Source: Epiperipatus broadwayi (lineage: Eukaryota; Onychophora; Udeonychophora; Euonychophora; Peripatidae). Taken from it: a stretch of 64,000 bases of DNA. Below, piece after piece: positions 24,836 to 38,328 of the stretch. The notes under the pieces were generated by a model. It saw nothing but the letters and a program-made list of their open reading frames with translations. It was not told the DNA's origin and searched no databases. The stretch spans positions 7,904,821-7,968,820 of the forward strand of contig JAQFVV010006203.1 of NCBI GenBank assembly GCA_028023455.1, given 5' to 3'. Numbering within the stretch: the first letter of the stretch is position 1; every line of letters starts with the position of its first letter. The position numbers and the translations under genes were made by a program.

Positions 24836-27712
24836 TTCATAATTACTGTTCAAAATTAATATTTATATTTATTATACACAATTATTATATGAGATTTTAT
24901 TATGTGCTTGTTACAGGCAATTATTAGAAAAATTTTGATCTTGGACACTGCAAGAACATTCTTAAATGAATGTTTTCTAATGCCTTTATGTTACATAATA
25001 GAGGATCTGATTCACTTTAATATATTTAATTCTTTTGCATGTAGATTGTGTGAGCATATAGCAGTATGGATAGACCATATAAATAAATAAAGTTAGTAAT
25101 GAAAAGTCCATACAAGAATTTAATGATTGCAATAGTTTCATTAAAATCAGTAAAAGTAAAATGCAACCATAAGTCATAGTAATTAATAAATAACTTTGAA
25201 TGCAATAAGTAATAGTAAAACATGAATGGATATATAATAATAGAAAAGCTTATTAAATGCCCAACTTAAATCTTAAGATTAAAAAAACAATGATATTTCT
25301 GGGACAATCTGTTAACAAGCTCTAAGCCCATACTATATTTACAGAGATGGGATTTTTGTGGGATCTAGATTTCTTCTAAAAGGTTTTGTTCAGCAATCTT
25401 ACTAATAAGATTATCTTGTTATTAGTTTGCCATATTTTAAGTCATCAAATTGAATTAACATGTTTTTTAATCCATTAATCTTAAAGATGATAGTTTAAAT
25501 AATTAGACCACATTATTTAAGATTTTTTTATAATTCTAATTTCTTTTACTTAATATTGTACTGTCTACTTATATATGGTACAAATATATTGGCATTTGGT
25601 AATATATTTAAAAGCTAAAAAAGAAAAAAAAAGTCTTAAAAAAAAAAAAGAAGACACATTAAAATTTTTTTTGGTTAGTGTAATTTATTTTTTAAAACGT
25701 ACAATGTGAGTTGATTTTTTTGCTTCAAATTGTTGCTTGGATTTAAAAAAGAAAGTTAAAATTGAGAAGAACAAAAGGAATTCCACACAAAGATTGCGAT
25801 CAACAAAACACTAGGATATTAATTAAAGATGGCTAAAAAAGTTGTTATAAAAAAGAACTTTGCAACAGAAAAAAAAAATCTATAAGATTATTAACTTACG
25901 TGTCATGATAAGAATAACATGCACAGAAGTTCCAAAACTGGACCTCGATTATAAAAAGGGGAGACCGGTTTGATCAGCATCTTGTCTTGTCTGTTTTTCC
26001 TTTTGGTTGGTCCTGGATAACAAAAATGTATCCAGGACCACTCTAAACTGAAATAATTCTGCATGTTGGAGTGGACCAAGGCTTTTGCTAACATCATTCT
26101 TGAAGATGGACACCAAAAAAGCTTTCATGACTAGCCGTTAGGACAGACCAAGATCAACTTATAACCATTGGTCATGAACTCCTCTACCACAGAAAAAACA
26201 TGCTTGGTAACCCATAAGTATGTAAACTTATTGGTAAGCTAAAATTCTTCATACCCTAATTGTGACTTAAAGTTTGCAAACAATTCTTCATATAACCTTA
26301 TAATATAATCCTGATATAGGCTTTTAATTTTTGTATTAAAGAGACATTAAATTTTATTATTCAAGAGACTTTTTTTTTATCTAAGAACTTTAATTGTTTA
26401 ATTGTTTTTTTACCTGGATTAGCGTGTGTAACCTCCAATTTTATTTAATTATTTATCTTAAAAGTATTTTAAGTTTGTTAGAATAAAATATTTTGCTTTC
26501 ATCAACTTTTTCATTTGTATGTTATTTATTTTAGTCTATTAGAATTTGAATGTATAACTTACTTTTTGCCAATATTTATTAATTATGCCTTGGGAATAAT
26601 ATCTGGAAAATAAACTTAGTTACGGTAAACTAGGACCCAGATTTTTTTAAAAATCATTTTCTTTTTTATTTATGATGTGCGATGTGATGGATTTCAGCGA
26701 ATTCTTATATAAATCCTGGCACCCTTATAAAAAGAAATAAAAAGCTGATTCTCCCCATTAGCATAAGTCAAAATAATTGGTAGGCCAGTCAATCAGAAAA
26801 TATATGTATGTTTCATAGAAATATGAATGAAATATTTGAATTTTTCTGTATTCATAGCTTGATTAACTTTCACTAAATTTACAGTAAGTAAAAGATGGCT
26901 TACCAGAATCTATTAAAATGTGAAAAATGTTACAATATATATATATATTGTGCCCATTCCAATTTAGCCTTTGGATAAATTGTAGTAATATGCATAAAAT
27001 AAAAAAAAATCATCATCACATTTTCTTATATGAAAAGGAAAGCTGTAGAATACCCAAATTCAAACACTACCAGACCAAGTCCCAAAAGTCTAGAATAGAA
27101 AGAGAGTGAAAGAAATATTTATGCTCTTGGTTTGTTTGTATTTATATAACACAAAAGGAATAGTACATGCCTTGAATTGTTTAATAGTTATTTTTAAAAG
27201 TTAGAATTAAAACACATATAGACAGTTGTCTGTGGACACAAACTATTCAGTTAATCATTTTCATATTTTGAGTATTAACTTTCTTCAAAATTGATCTATA
27301 TGTGCTAAATTCTGCTCTTTATTTTTTTCTATAACAATAATAAAGTATAATAGTTATAATAATTTAATTTTGAATATTAAATTATAGTTTGTAAAAAGCA
27401 TTCAGATTATTTTGATAGGTAAGTTTTCTGAATATCTGAGTGTGTGCTTGTTGATATAAATAAATTTACAGTTACACATATAGTAAAAAAATTGTTAAAA
27501 TCTTTTTTTTTGAAAAAGGAAATTGTGTAAAGAATTATATTGTGTTAATTAAACTTACAGGTTAGAATTTCAGTTGGCAGTACAACTAAAGGTATTTAAA
27601 ATCAGAGATAATTAAAAAAAGTAATTAAATTTTATGATGCTAAGATTTGAGACCAAGGTGTAAAAACATTAAAGTAATGGATTCCTCCCAGACAAGTTAA
27701 TTATCAAAAAAT
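24836..27712. other. Intergenic, nothing recognised beyond one short hairpin
   Basis: AT-rich. A perfect 12-bp stem with a 9-base loop lies at 26008-26040 (TGGTCCTGGATA and its complement). It is in a somewhat G+C-richer patch (25920-26240) where translations resemble no family I know. Confidence 0.5.
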
Positions 27713-27916
27713 CAGGTGTTTTTATCTATTAGTCTGAATTTATTACCAACAGTAAATTTGAAACAGATGATCAGTTTTAAATTAGACTGGTTAATTAATA
27801 AAAAGCAGGTGTTTCTATCTATTGATTTGGATTTTTTATCAACAATAAATTGGAAGCAGATGATCAGTTTTAATCAGTTGGTTTAACTAATAAAAATCAG
27901 TTTTTCTATCTGGGGG
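27713..27916 (+). repeat. Imperfect tandem repeat, period about 93 bp, about 2.2 copies
   Basis: CAGGTGTTTTTATCTATT at 27713 recurs as CAGGTGTTTCTATCTATT at 27806 and as a partial CAGTTTTTCTATCT at about 27899. Each unit also contains CAGATGATCAGTTTTAA. No coding content. Confidence 0.75.
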
Positions 27917-29489
27917 GTCTATAAAAGACTCAGTGATATAAAAGGGCTGGCAATCATTTAATATCTATATATATTAAAACTGTGAAGAGAACAAGTTAAA
28001 TTGGGTAAAAGAGATCAGACTGATTTTCTGTCATTTTTTATATAAATTTTTGTTTGGAAAGTCATATAGACTAATGACAGGCTAAATTGATATATGTTTT
28101 ATCTGGCTGATCCAGCTATTCATTGGCCAATGCATATCTAAAGGGTCCAAGCCAGAAGTATTACACATATTGTGACTGATTGTGAAAAGTAAGATAAAGA
28201 CACTGATTGTTCACCTGCATTTTAAATCAAAAATGAAAATAAGTAAACAACTGAAAAGTGTTAATCCATCCTAGTTCAGTTATGCCAGTGACAGTTTAAA
28301 TTCCAGCAAAATGATAAAATATAAAACAACAGATATCCTGAATCTATTAAAATAAGTATGCTGGAAAGTAAGAAAGAAATAATTCTAGTGTCAAATGGTT
28401 CCTATGGAAGCAAGTGATTTCACCATCATCATCACAGTAAAAGAATCACAAGCCTCAAGCCAAGAAAAAGAATAGGACTATTCCAGTAAACTGCTGAAAT
28501 TGGTAATAAATGCATGTTACAGATTGGTGTATGTGATTGCTGCAAAATTTATAAACATTCAACAAGCTGAATTTGAACTATTGGAAAGTGCTGCCTCAAG
28601 AAAATAAAAGAACTGGTAATATGAATTTTAATTATATATTTTCCTTTTTATTATATCAGGGACTATTAACAAAATTTTTAATAACAAAATTCTTTATCTT
28701 TTATTATCTCTGAATTTTAAAACCAAAATCAAGTAAAAAGCAGAATTTCAGTAATAATAGCTAGTACAGTATTGATGATTTTATGTATTCTAAAATTATT
28801 ATATGTATCCACCTATTGATGTATTTTGTTTGTGAAATGTATTATTGTGGGTCAATTCAAAATTATATAATATGTTGATATGTTAAAAGATTTTTTTGTT
28901 TAATAATATTTTATTCATAATGGGGATACACATATACACACACATAGTAATATAATTTAATATTTTCAATATTTTCACATAGTAAAAAAATTATACTTGC
29001 CATGTATAGCTGTTGCCTAAATGTTGAAAGTGATAGAAAGGTAGCATTGGAGTAGTTAAATTTTCTTTTTAAAAATAATGATTAGTGACTTCAATTGCCT
29101 AGAGGGGCAGATAAGTAATTTAAAGCTTGTTTTTGTAAATGCTTTTACTTCTCAAATCTAACTAAACTTTTTCTAATTAATTATTTTACTTTATATGCTA
29201 AGTTTAAATTTATAAGGTTATAAAAGTATATGCATGCAAAGAGTGTTTATTTTTTTTAATGAAATATTTTCATTTGGATATAAATTTCCAGTCCAAATTG
29301 ATGCACAAACATTATATTATGACATAAACATTGGATACTGTCATTAAAGGAAAAGGGGGAAAAGTTTAATGTTATTAATATTGTGATTTAAATATAAATA
29401 ACTCATCATTGTTATTCATATAAATTTTCATCTATATCTTTAAATAGTATGTATATTTTAGTAGTCCAGTAAAAATGTTAATTTGTTTT
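27917..29489. other. Intergenic, nothing recognised
   Basis: AT-rich sequence. I see no coding exon, RNA gene or named repeat here. Confidence 0.55.
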
Positions 29490-29500
29490 ATTAAAAGAAG

Positions 29501-30683
29501 TAATAGACAGGGTATGAGCACAGACTTTCACATGACCCACCACTCTCCACACTATCTCATAACACTGATACACCTGAACACACATATGACGAAAAGATAA
29601 ATAATCACCAATATACGTATTTCATGCTAAACCAGCAATCATCAGTTGGTACAGATTACCATCTCTACACATATATGCTACAAGTGCTCAGATATATATT
29701 AAGATGGCAAATCCTCCTACTTTAATGGACAGGCTTCAATCTACTCCACACTCCAATTCTTCAACCGTCCATCCAATTGAAAATCTGATGATGGAATGCT
29801 CAAAGGCCACCCTTAGGCCGAGATTGTTGTCACACCCATGTTGACCTAAAGGTCAATCTGACCCCTCATGTACAGGACATAATCCATTAAATACATATAC
29901 AAGGGATAGGCAGACATCTCTAATATGTAATAGATGAAATACACAGGCTTATATATACCTGTGTCTATATATGTAATAGACAGGGTATGAGCACAGACTT
30001 TCACATGACCCACCACTCTCCACACTATCTCATAACACTGATACACCTGAACACACATATGATGAAAAGATAAATAATCACCAATATACGTATTTCATGC
30101 TAAACCAGCAATCATCAGTTGGTCCAGATTACCATCTCTACACATATATGCTACAAGTGCTCAGATATATATTAAGATAGCAAATCCTCCTACTTTAATG
30201 GACAGGCTTCAATGTACTCCACACTCCAACTCTTCAACCGTCCATCCAATTGAAAATCTGATGATGGAACACTCAAAGGCCACCCTTAGGCCGAGATTTT
30301 CAATTGGATGGACAACAATCTTGGCCTAAGGATGGCGTTTGAGTGTTCCATCATCAGATTTTTAATTGGATGGACGGTTGAAGAGTTGGAGTGTGGAGTA
30401 CATTGAAGCCTGTCCATTAAAGTAGGAGGATTTGCTATCTTAATATATATCTGAGCACTTGTAGCATATAGGTGTGGAGATGGTAATCTGGACCAACTGA
30501 TGATTGCTGGTTTAGCATGAAATACGTATATTGGTGATTATTTATCTTTTCGTCATATGTGTGTTCAGGTGTATCAGTGTTATGAGATAGTGTGGAGAGT
30601 GGTGGGTCATGTGAAAGTCTGTGCTCATACCCTGTCTATTATATATATAGACACAGGTATATATAAGCCTGTGTATTTCATCT
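29501..30683. mobile_element. Composite inverted-repeat element (1183 bp) with target duplication
   Basis: Three copies of one roughly 330-bp sequence: A (29501-29828), B (about 29963-30298) in the same direction, and C (30317-about 30650) inverted. B and C form a nearly perfect palindrome with arms of about 370 bp (29928-30298 and 30317-30688) around an 18-bp centre. The whole block is flanked by the direct repeat ATTAAAAGAAG (29490-29500 and 30684-30694), extending to 12-13 bp, which reads as a target-site duplication for one insertion. No protein-coding frame is evident. Target length fits either a LINE-mobilised (SINE-like) or a Mutator-like insertion; the superfamily is unresolved. Confidence 0.85.
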
Positions 30684-31303
30684 ATTAAAAGAAGTGTATA
30701 TCTTTATTAAGAGTATTTATTGCTTTATCAATTATGATAATTTCTCATCATTGTTGAATATTAATGGTTAAGTTCATATTTAGATATACTAAAGTTAGGC
30801 AAATAATTATGAATTTATAAAAGCTAAATTTTATGTTAGGCATTAGTTCTAAAGCTGTGGCTGGAAATTAATTATTGTCATCATCATCATCATCATGTTT
30901 TAAATTACTGATCTAGATAAATGTGTAATGACCATAGATAAATAATGATTTTCACTGTATCTGTTTATCATTTGTGAGTCATTATAAGAGAATAACCACC
31001 CTTCTGATCATCCAACATCATTCACAGATGAGTAAATTGCCACCATAACTCTATAGTGTTTGATATAAGTTAGCAAGACTTATGCGAATGTTGAAATGCA
31101 TTTACAATATTAAAATCTAAGTAATAATGTTGTCTGATAAATTTTATATGCACAACTAAAGCATAAGTATGTGTTTGTTTTTATTTTTATTAGATTAAAT
31201 GTGATATGGTTCTAAAATCCAAAATCCTACATCCAATTATAAATAAGGTACCAAAAGGGTTCAAATCTGGTATATTTGTAAGTAGGTATAGAATATAACT
31301 TTG

Positions 31304-31334
31304 TCTAGGCTTAGGTAACCTAGTGGCACCCTGA
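31304..31334 (+). repeat. Shared CCTAGTGGCACCCTGA motif, copy 2
   Basis: TCTAGGCTTAGGTAA is followed by the same 16-mer as at 11853-11868. The flanks differ, so this is a short conserved core of an otherwise decayed repeat. Confidence 0.4.
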
Positions 31335-32395
31335 TAGGCCATATTCACATAGTATTCACTATAATAGGATAAAACAAGATAAAAAGTGGGTAAAATACTG
31401 TTGGATTTATTTTGAAATATTTTTATTAGATTACCAATGGCTCTCACTCACTACTTGATACTTTTTATTTAGGTTACAATGGCTGCTTAACTAGGGCTTG
31501 AAATAAGCCAGATACCTGAGATGAAAAGAAGTCAGAATGGTCTCAGGTTTCATAGTGTGACACCATATTTAATTAAGTTACACATGCACACACACACTCA
31601 CACTCACACATATATATTGAAACAGTCAGATCTGCTTCTTCGTTTCACCTTTTCTCACCTATTTCCTACCCTCATACCTTAGTTTGAACCCCAATCTATC
31701 GTAATGTGTCTGCAATGCACTTATATACTGAAAATCCTGCCCAATTTTAAACCACGAGTACAATGCTCATGTTATATATAAGTATAACACATTCCCAAAT
31801 CAATAAAATGTTATTGATTATGTGTATGTTCGCATAATTTAGATTTATTTAAAAGTAGGATATATAGGTCGTAATTGTGCACACACTATGATATGCATTT
31901 TAAAATTTATGTCAAAATTATAAATTGTTAGTTAAAATTATTTTGTTTGAATCTATTTACAAAAATATATTATAGTCGTAATATATTTTTGATTTAAAAT
32001 AAAATTCATATTTGTTTAGTAAATAGATTCAAATATTGCAATTTAAAAAGTAAAATAATTTTCTTTTGAATTTAATAAAAGTCATGCCATATATTCCTGT
32101 TAAAATAAATGAGGGCTGGTAGGAACAATAGTTTTAATTATTATCTAGAAATACAGCAGATGTCCACTTAAGGTTTTCTTTTAATTAATAAAAGTTATTT
32201 TAATTAAATCAAGTTTGTAATTCTAATGTCAACAGGGAAATTAACAATAGAAATTAATTAAAATTTTGTTGAATTCCTTTAGACATTCAGATAGAATTGA
32301 TTACAGCTGATAAGTCCGAAGTATTTTTGTAATGCTCCAGGGCAGTTGTATTGTTCAATTCCACTATAAGAAGGAGGGTTTTTTTTTGTTCTCTA

Positions 32396-32494
32396 TTCTA
32401 GTGATTTGCTAATGAAATGATTCTAGTGAAATTATTCTAGTGAAACATTCTAGTGATATTTCAGCAAATGCGTCTAGTGAAAATATTCTAGTAA
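32396..32494 (+). repeat. Cluster of six TTCTAGTGA-type units
   Basis: TTCTAGTGA or a one-base variant occurs at 32396, 32421, 32435, 32448, 32472 (GTCTAGTGA) and 32486 (TTCTAGTAA), spaced 12-25 bp apart and joined by AAAT/AAAC linkers. It is a degenerate minisatellite or a cluster of sites. Confidence 0.6.
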
Positions 32495-35400
32495 AATATT
32501 CTTCAAGCAAGATTTCAAAAGTGTATTTTCCTGAGATTTTAGCTACGTGCCTGCGAACTTAAATTTGAAGCCGAGTTTTCATCTCCAAATAAATTGATCA
32601 TGTTTACCATGAACCACCCAACTTTCAAAATTGCTAACCTTGACATGATGAAGTAAAGCTGGCAAGAAGGCTATTCTCCTCTCAGGAATGGCCAGCTGCT
32701 GCTCTATACCATCGAAAGCTATCACATAAGGAACCCCAAACTGCTGCTGCTGCCAAAAATATGAACAATACCAAATTTTGCTGCTGAATCGCATAAAACC
32801 TGCTGACCATCAATTTATCTGCAAATGCTTCTCCAGAGGTAACCCCAAATTAATCCAAGAGCTCTTGTGATTCCTAACTAACATGCTATAGCTATTTTAA
32901 ATTGTTTTTCTTTTATTTCACATAACTTTATTATGTATTCCTTTAATGTGTTCTAATATAATCAACAGTTTTGCTCTCTAACATTGGGCTAATATTTTCT
33001 ATTTATTAAGCTTTCTTTTATTTTATTATGATAATGTGTCAGAATAGTCTTTGACCGAGTGAATTATTCCCTTTGTTGAAAGTAAGACGCCGATATTAAG
33101 GCATATTTAAATTTATAAATAATTCCCAATTTTATTATCTTGCAAATCACTCATTCGAGGGCTATTCTAATCTTCATTAATATATATAATAATCAAATAG
33201 TTTAAAATCTACATTTGATTGATTTTAACCTAATATGAGAGTATGTGCAAGGTCAATGATTAAAATGTGCCACAAATGCATGATTGCGTAAATAAATCTA
33301 TACTTTTCAAACCCGCAAGCATGCATTTTCCTATTTTTAAATACTGTATTCTACTTTAATTTCAAAGCTCGTCATTGACGTCGAGAATGTGCGGACCCTT
33401 TTTAAATGAATTTCTGGGAATTTGATTGGGCATTTCTCTCAATCCAAATAAACCCATTTTGTATGTTTTATATACATTAGTCTAGTATTTCTGGTAAATG
33501 AATTCGTTGTTGAGACTGCTTTGTTTTGCTTTCCAAGGATTTTAAAATGGCCAAGTCCATTCCCTTTTCACTTCCTGTGGTTCCCAGGCAGAGTGTGTAC
33601 TCAAATGTCACACCTGGGAATTAGACGCAGTCATCACCCAGTCGCTAAGTTTCGGCTGTTTGTGACAACACTTTCCTACAGGTCAGTGGTGAGATGCCCT
33701 CCATAATCATTCCAAATATTTCCCATTATTTTATATATATTTTTACAAAGCATCCATGACTTAAATGTGTCACACCCTCCATCCTTTAATAAATTCATTA
33801 TTAGCAATAGCGACCTCCCATCTGCTTTAATTATAATTAGCAAATAAATGCCTTGATCACATCCCCACTTTATTGCTTAGTAAGCTTTTGTCTGTGCTTT
33901 TCTCGAAATCAATAAATATTCTATAACACTTAATTTTCAAATATTTTATTAAACTTTTATAATTACTCAAAGCACCTCACACATGTTCCCATCTTTTTAA
34001 GCACATTATCGTAATACTATTAGCCCAAGGAATAGAATATATATTTTCTTTAAAAACCTTTTGTAATTTTTGGATTGTAATGCTAACATTTATTTAATAA
34101 GCGCCCCTGTCTCATATAAGCAGACAGTGGCATTATATATATTTTACTATATATAAATAAATCTTTGAAATCATTTAAAACTAATTTTGATCTTTTATTT
34201 TATTGATTCCTATCACTGTCTCGGTCTATATATCTATTTTCTACATTTCTTTTGTACATCCATAGATGTTAATTAGCAACCCAAACTTATCTTAGTATAG
34301 AGTCTTTTTGTTTCTTCCTGACGACCAGGCACTGGTAAAAGGTTATACTAGTAGTAGCATCAGATGCGTTATCATGTAGGTGGTGCTGTAAAATTTGGAC
34401 TTTAGATTCAAACTTAGTATATCTAGAAGGCAACCCCTCCTAGAATGTTCAGTTTCATGTTTGGGGTTTGAATTATGCAGTGTGTTAGCGAGATAGACGA
34501 TTCTGACCATTACAATATATATATAAAATTATAACCATATATATTATAATTTAAAAGATTAGAAATGAAATGATGAACTATTAATAAAGTCACAATCGGC
34601 CAAATAACAGGCTTTTAGTTCAAATAATATGGCAATATAAGCTAATGTCATTGTTCTCATATATAATATATGCTATAATAAAAAGAGCTATAGAGTTAAA
34701 AATAATATATCTAAGCATTGTAAATATGTTAAATTAATAAATTTTAAGAAGAGAACTCTCAACTCATTTTTACAAACTATAAATGCTTTTAATATTGAAA
34801 GCATATGCCAAAGGATAGTTAGATTATAATATATTCTTTCTCACAATATTTTTATTTTTATGTCCATCTCTGACAACCACTACCCTCAACATTTCATTGC
34901 AATGATTTGAGCCAAAATTCAAAACTCTTAATACAGGATAATAATATTTCTTAGGTTTTATTTGTGACACTTTACTTTTCAAAATAATTGTTTTTGCCAA
35001 AAACAATTTCTTTTGATCATTGATTACAATCATAAGATCTCAGGGTTCTTTATTAAATATTTCTAATATTAAAATTTTTACCCTTTTATTTTATTTGTGA
35101 TTTATTAAGCAATGATTGGCACCCTAGTAAAAATATGAGGAGATATATTCTTACCCCTAAGATGATGTCTACCTAATTTATAATAATAACAACAAATTTT
35201 TTAAATTTTTTTAAAATTAAAATAGAATACATAGAAACTCTTAATGTAAAATAAAATAATAGTCTACTAGGATAGCATTCAAATACCAAATGCTGGATAA
35301 GGAATTTTATAGCCACTCAGATATTCTATTATCAACTCGTGCCAAATCTTTCTTATAATTTTAAGAGAAATAGTTTAAGCATTAAATTTATTATGGATAA

Positions 35401-38328
35401 TCAACTATGATCTTATGAGTAAGCAGACAATTTTATCAAAAAAGCATTAATACACATGGATTAAAATGAACGTTTTTAAAATAATAAAAAAAGAATATTT
35501 ATTTCTTAGATTTGTTCTTAACAACTGAAGACCATTCTAACAAAGTGATTATTATCTTCAATTTAATGTACATGTACTCTTAATAACTAAAATAAAATAT
35601 AATTGTAACATTGATTATATAATGTAAAGATTTCCGAGTAAGTAGTATGCGATTGAGATGATATTAAAACTATACACAAATTTAACAATAAAATATAACA
35701 ATTATTTATACAATTAGGATAATCAAATAAACAACAATTTTGCAAATTTATTCCATACAACTTTATTGCATAGGATAAATAAATTTTAGAAGTTTACAGC
35801 TTATGATAAGAAATAAATAAGTTTACAAATCAAATGGTAATTGACTACTGTGAATTTGTCTGACTGATGAAAGCTTTTTATTAAGCAGAGGCATTATCAC
35901 AAGAAGGTTTACATTTTTACATAACAATCATATTATGACATTGTCCCCAACAACGAGAATACCTAAATACTAAGCATGTCTTACCAATCCATTGGCAAAA
36001 TCGATACTAGAAATGATGTATATTATTTATTTAGGTTTATAAATATAATTTTTTAAACAAATAGCAATTAGTTTTATGTTCTGTAATGCTGGAAAAGCAC
36101 AGCAAGACAGACCTACACATCGGAATCATTTATAACTTACACTGAGAGTATTCAAAAGTACAACTAAAGAAAAGATGCTGTTCTTCAAAACAAATAACAA
36201 TTTCAATTGCCAAAATAATAAAGTCATGGTGGTGCACCATACTTGGCTCAGCAAAATCTATGATATAATACATTGAGAAAAAATACACATAAGGCAATAA
36301 ACCTAATGATGACATGAACTCAAAGGGTGCATTTACATTTTGAGGGCAAACAAATATGCTAGGACTTTTGTCTTTAAACATATAGAAAAAATGAGAATAA
36401 ATTACCAAAAATATTAGATATATTAAGGGCTGCCTTAAATAAAGCATTTATGCTAAATATTAAATATGAATAATATCACTTACAGAATATACTATAATAA
36501 GAGAGAGAAAAAGTGACAATATTTTTATAAAAATATATGTGCTAGCAAAAGACAAAGCTACCATCTCTTGGAAAAATATAATGGCAAGATAAGTGCAAAC
36601 AATAAAACAAGAGAGAGACTAACACCACATGTCCTAAGCAAATATTATAATTATTAACTGATGTATAAAATTGATAACAAAATTATTTGCCAAACATGGC
36701 ACAAAATAATAAAATAATATACAACATCTTAATTGGTTATGCATTAACATATTCATTCAAATAGATAAATTACTCACAATAGGGGACAAAGCAATATTTA
36801 AAATTATAGAATATTATAAATAGAAAATATTCTGAGAACTTCTGGAATATTACATTTGATGAATAATGCATAAAATATGTATCAAAAAATAATATAAATA
36901 AATAAAATACGTGGTATGTTACACAAGTACAAAATTATAATTTAAAATTATATTCAGTTTACCAAAATTTAAATAGTAATTAAATGTCCTTCTCCCAGGA
37001 GGATGTGCCATTCAAAGGATACCATTCTGCAAACATAGAAAATTTTCTCCAATTGTTGACAATATAGAAAATTTAAAATTATATGTACAACATTCAAACA
37101 TATTTCTATAAGCAAGAGAATTTCTGACAACATAAGCACACAAACATATTAATGACCATTCATTTTCATGAAAATATTTTTAAATACAGCACCAGAAATT
37201 TCTGGTATAACATTATGTTAACTTTACATTCATCCATAGCAAAATATATAATTTAATAATGAGGTCTAGGAGTAAATATTATTTAAAGACAAAACAGATT
37301 TCCTTGAAGAGGGTAGTTTGTGAAATTCACAACTATAGCACTAATAATAACAAAGCATACAGTAAAGAAGATTTGTAATTTAAAGTTAATTGCATTTTAT
37401 ATTTCTTTCATATTATATATTTGACTATTTCAATTATTTTGTTCAGACATAGTTACATAATAACAATGAATTTTCAAGTAATAAATCCATTACAATGGTA
37501 TAATGTAACTTTTGAAATTAGAATATTCAAGCAACAATCTTCCAATGAAAGAGTAAGTTAATAACTTTCATTTTTATAGATGTGGGAGTTATTATTTTCC
37601 ATATCTCTAGCCTACATTAAATATAAGTTAAAGTATTTGCAAGTGAATGTCTTTCACTCTGCTGCCAAGATAATAAATAAGTAATTAAATAAGCAATTAA
37701 AATGTAATTTAACCTTTCTTCTGTACACTCCAATCATAGTCATAATCAACTCTCAAACTGCTACATTATTTTGCCGGTTTTACACTTATTTTAACAAGAA
37801 AAACATACTGTATCATGCTGTCCCCTTTAAAATTATTTTCCAAGTAAAAATCAATAATATTTAAATTTAAAGTTATAACAATGAGATAAGATCTACCTTC
37901 CAAGGTGCTAATTAGTTATTTCTCATTCTCTACAATAGGGAGCACTTGTCAACAATTTTGACATGTCTAAGTTCTTTGTTTTGATTTTCAAAATGAAAAT
38001 TTATGTTTTAGAATATTTTTTTTACATATTTATTATTGTTTTCATAAAATATATATGAAAATATAATTATTTTAGAAGAATAGTTCAGATTTTAGTAAAA
38101 TTATTTACTTTTACATAAAAGCAAATTAAGAAATAAATAAATGACATAGGCTACATTTTGTATTAGGTTATGAAAAGTACATTTTATGTTGTCCATTATA
38201 GATTATTTTTATCAATTGTAAATAGAAATTTATTTTTGAAAAAAAAAACATGCATTTACTTTAATAATCTGACAAATTATTAATTTGTTTTTGGAAACTA
38301 AACTAAAATGAATATAATTTTAGAAGAT

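Larger units (their letters stand above)
30695..38328. other. Intergenic, few recognisable features
   Basis: About 7.6 kb of AT-rich sequence. It holds the short motif at 31304-31334, a CA/CT-rich run near 31583-31610 and the TTCTAGTGA cluster at 32396-32494. G+C-richer patches at 32580-32830 and 33530-33710 translate to nothing I can name. No gene is supported. Confidence 0.5.

Noticed and set aside
26008-26040. Perfect 12-bp hairpin considered as a pre-microRNA or terminator-like structure
   Set aside because: The stem is too short for a pre-microRNA, and eukaryotic genes do not use such terminators; no other support.
33521-33706. 61-codon plus-strand frame ending near a possible donor (ACAG|GTCAGT)
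   Set aside because: No domain, no matching acceptor-side context and no neighbouring exon; base composition alone is not enough.
36130-36447. 105-codon minus-strand open frame
   Set aside because: Rich in Phe, Ile and Tyr as expected of AT-rich noise; no family motif, no splice or start context, and no neighbour to support it.
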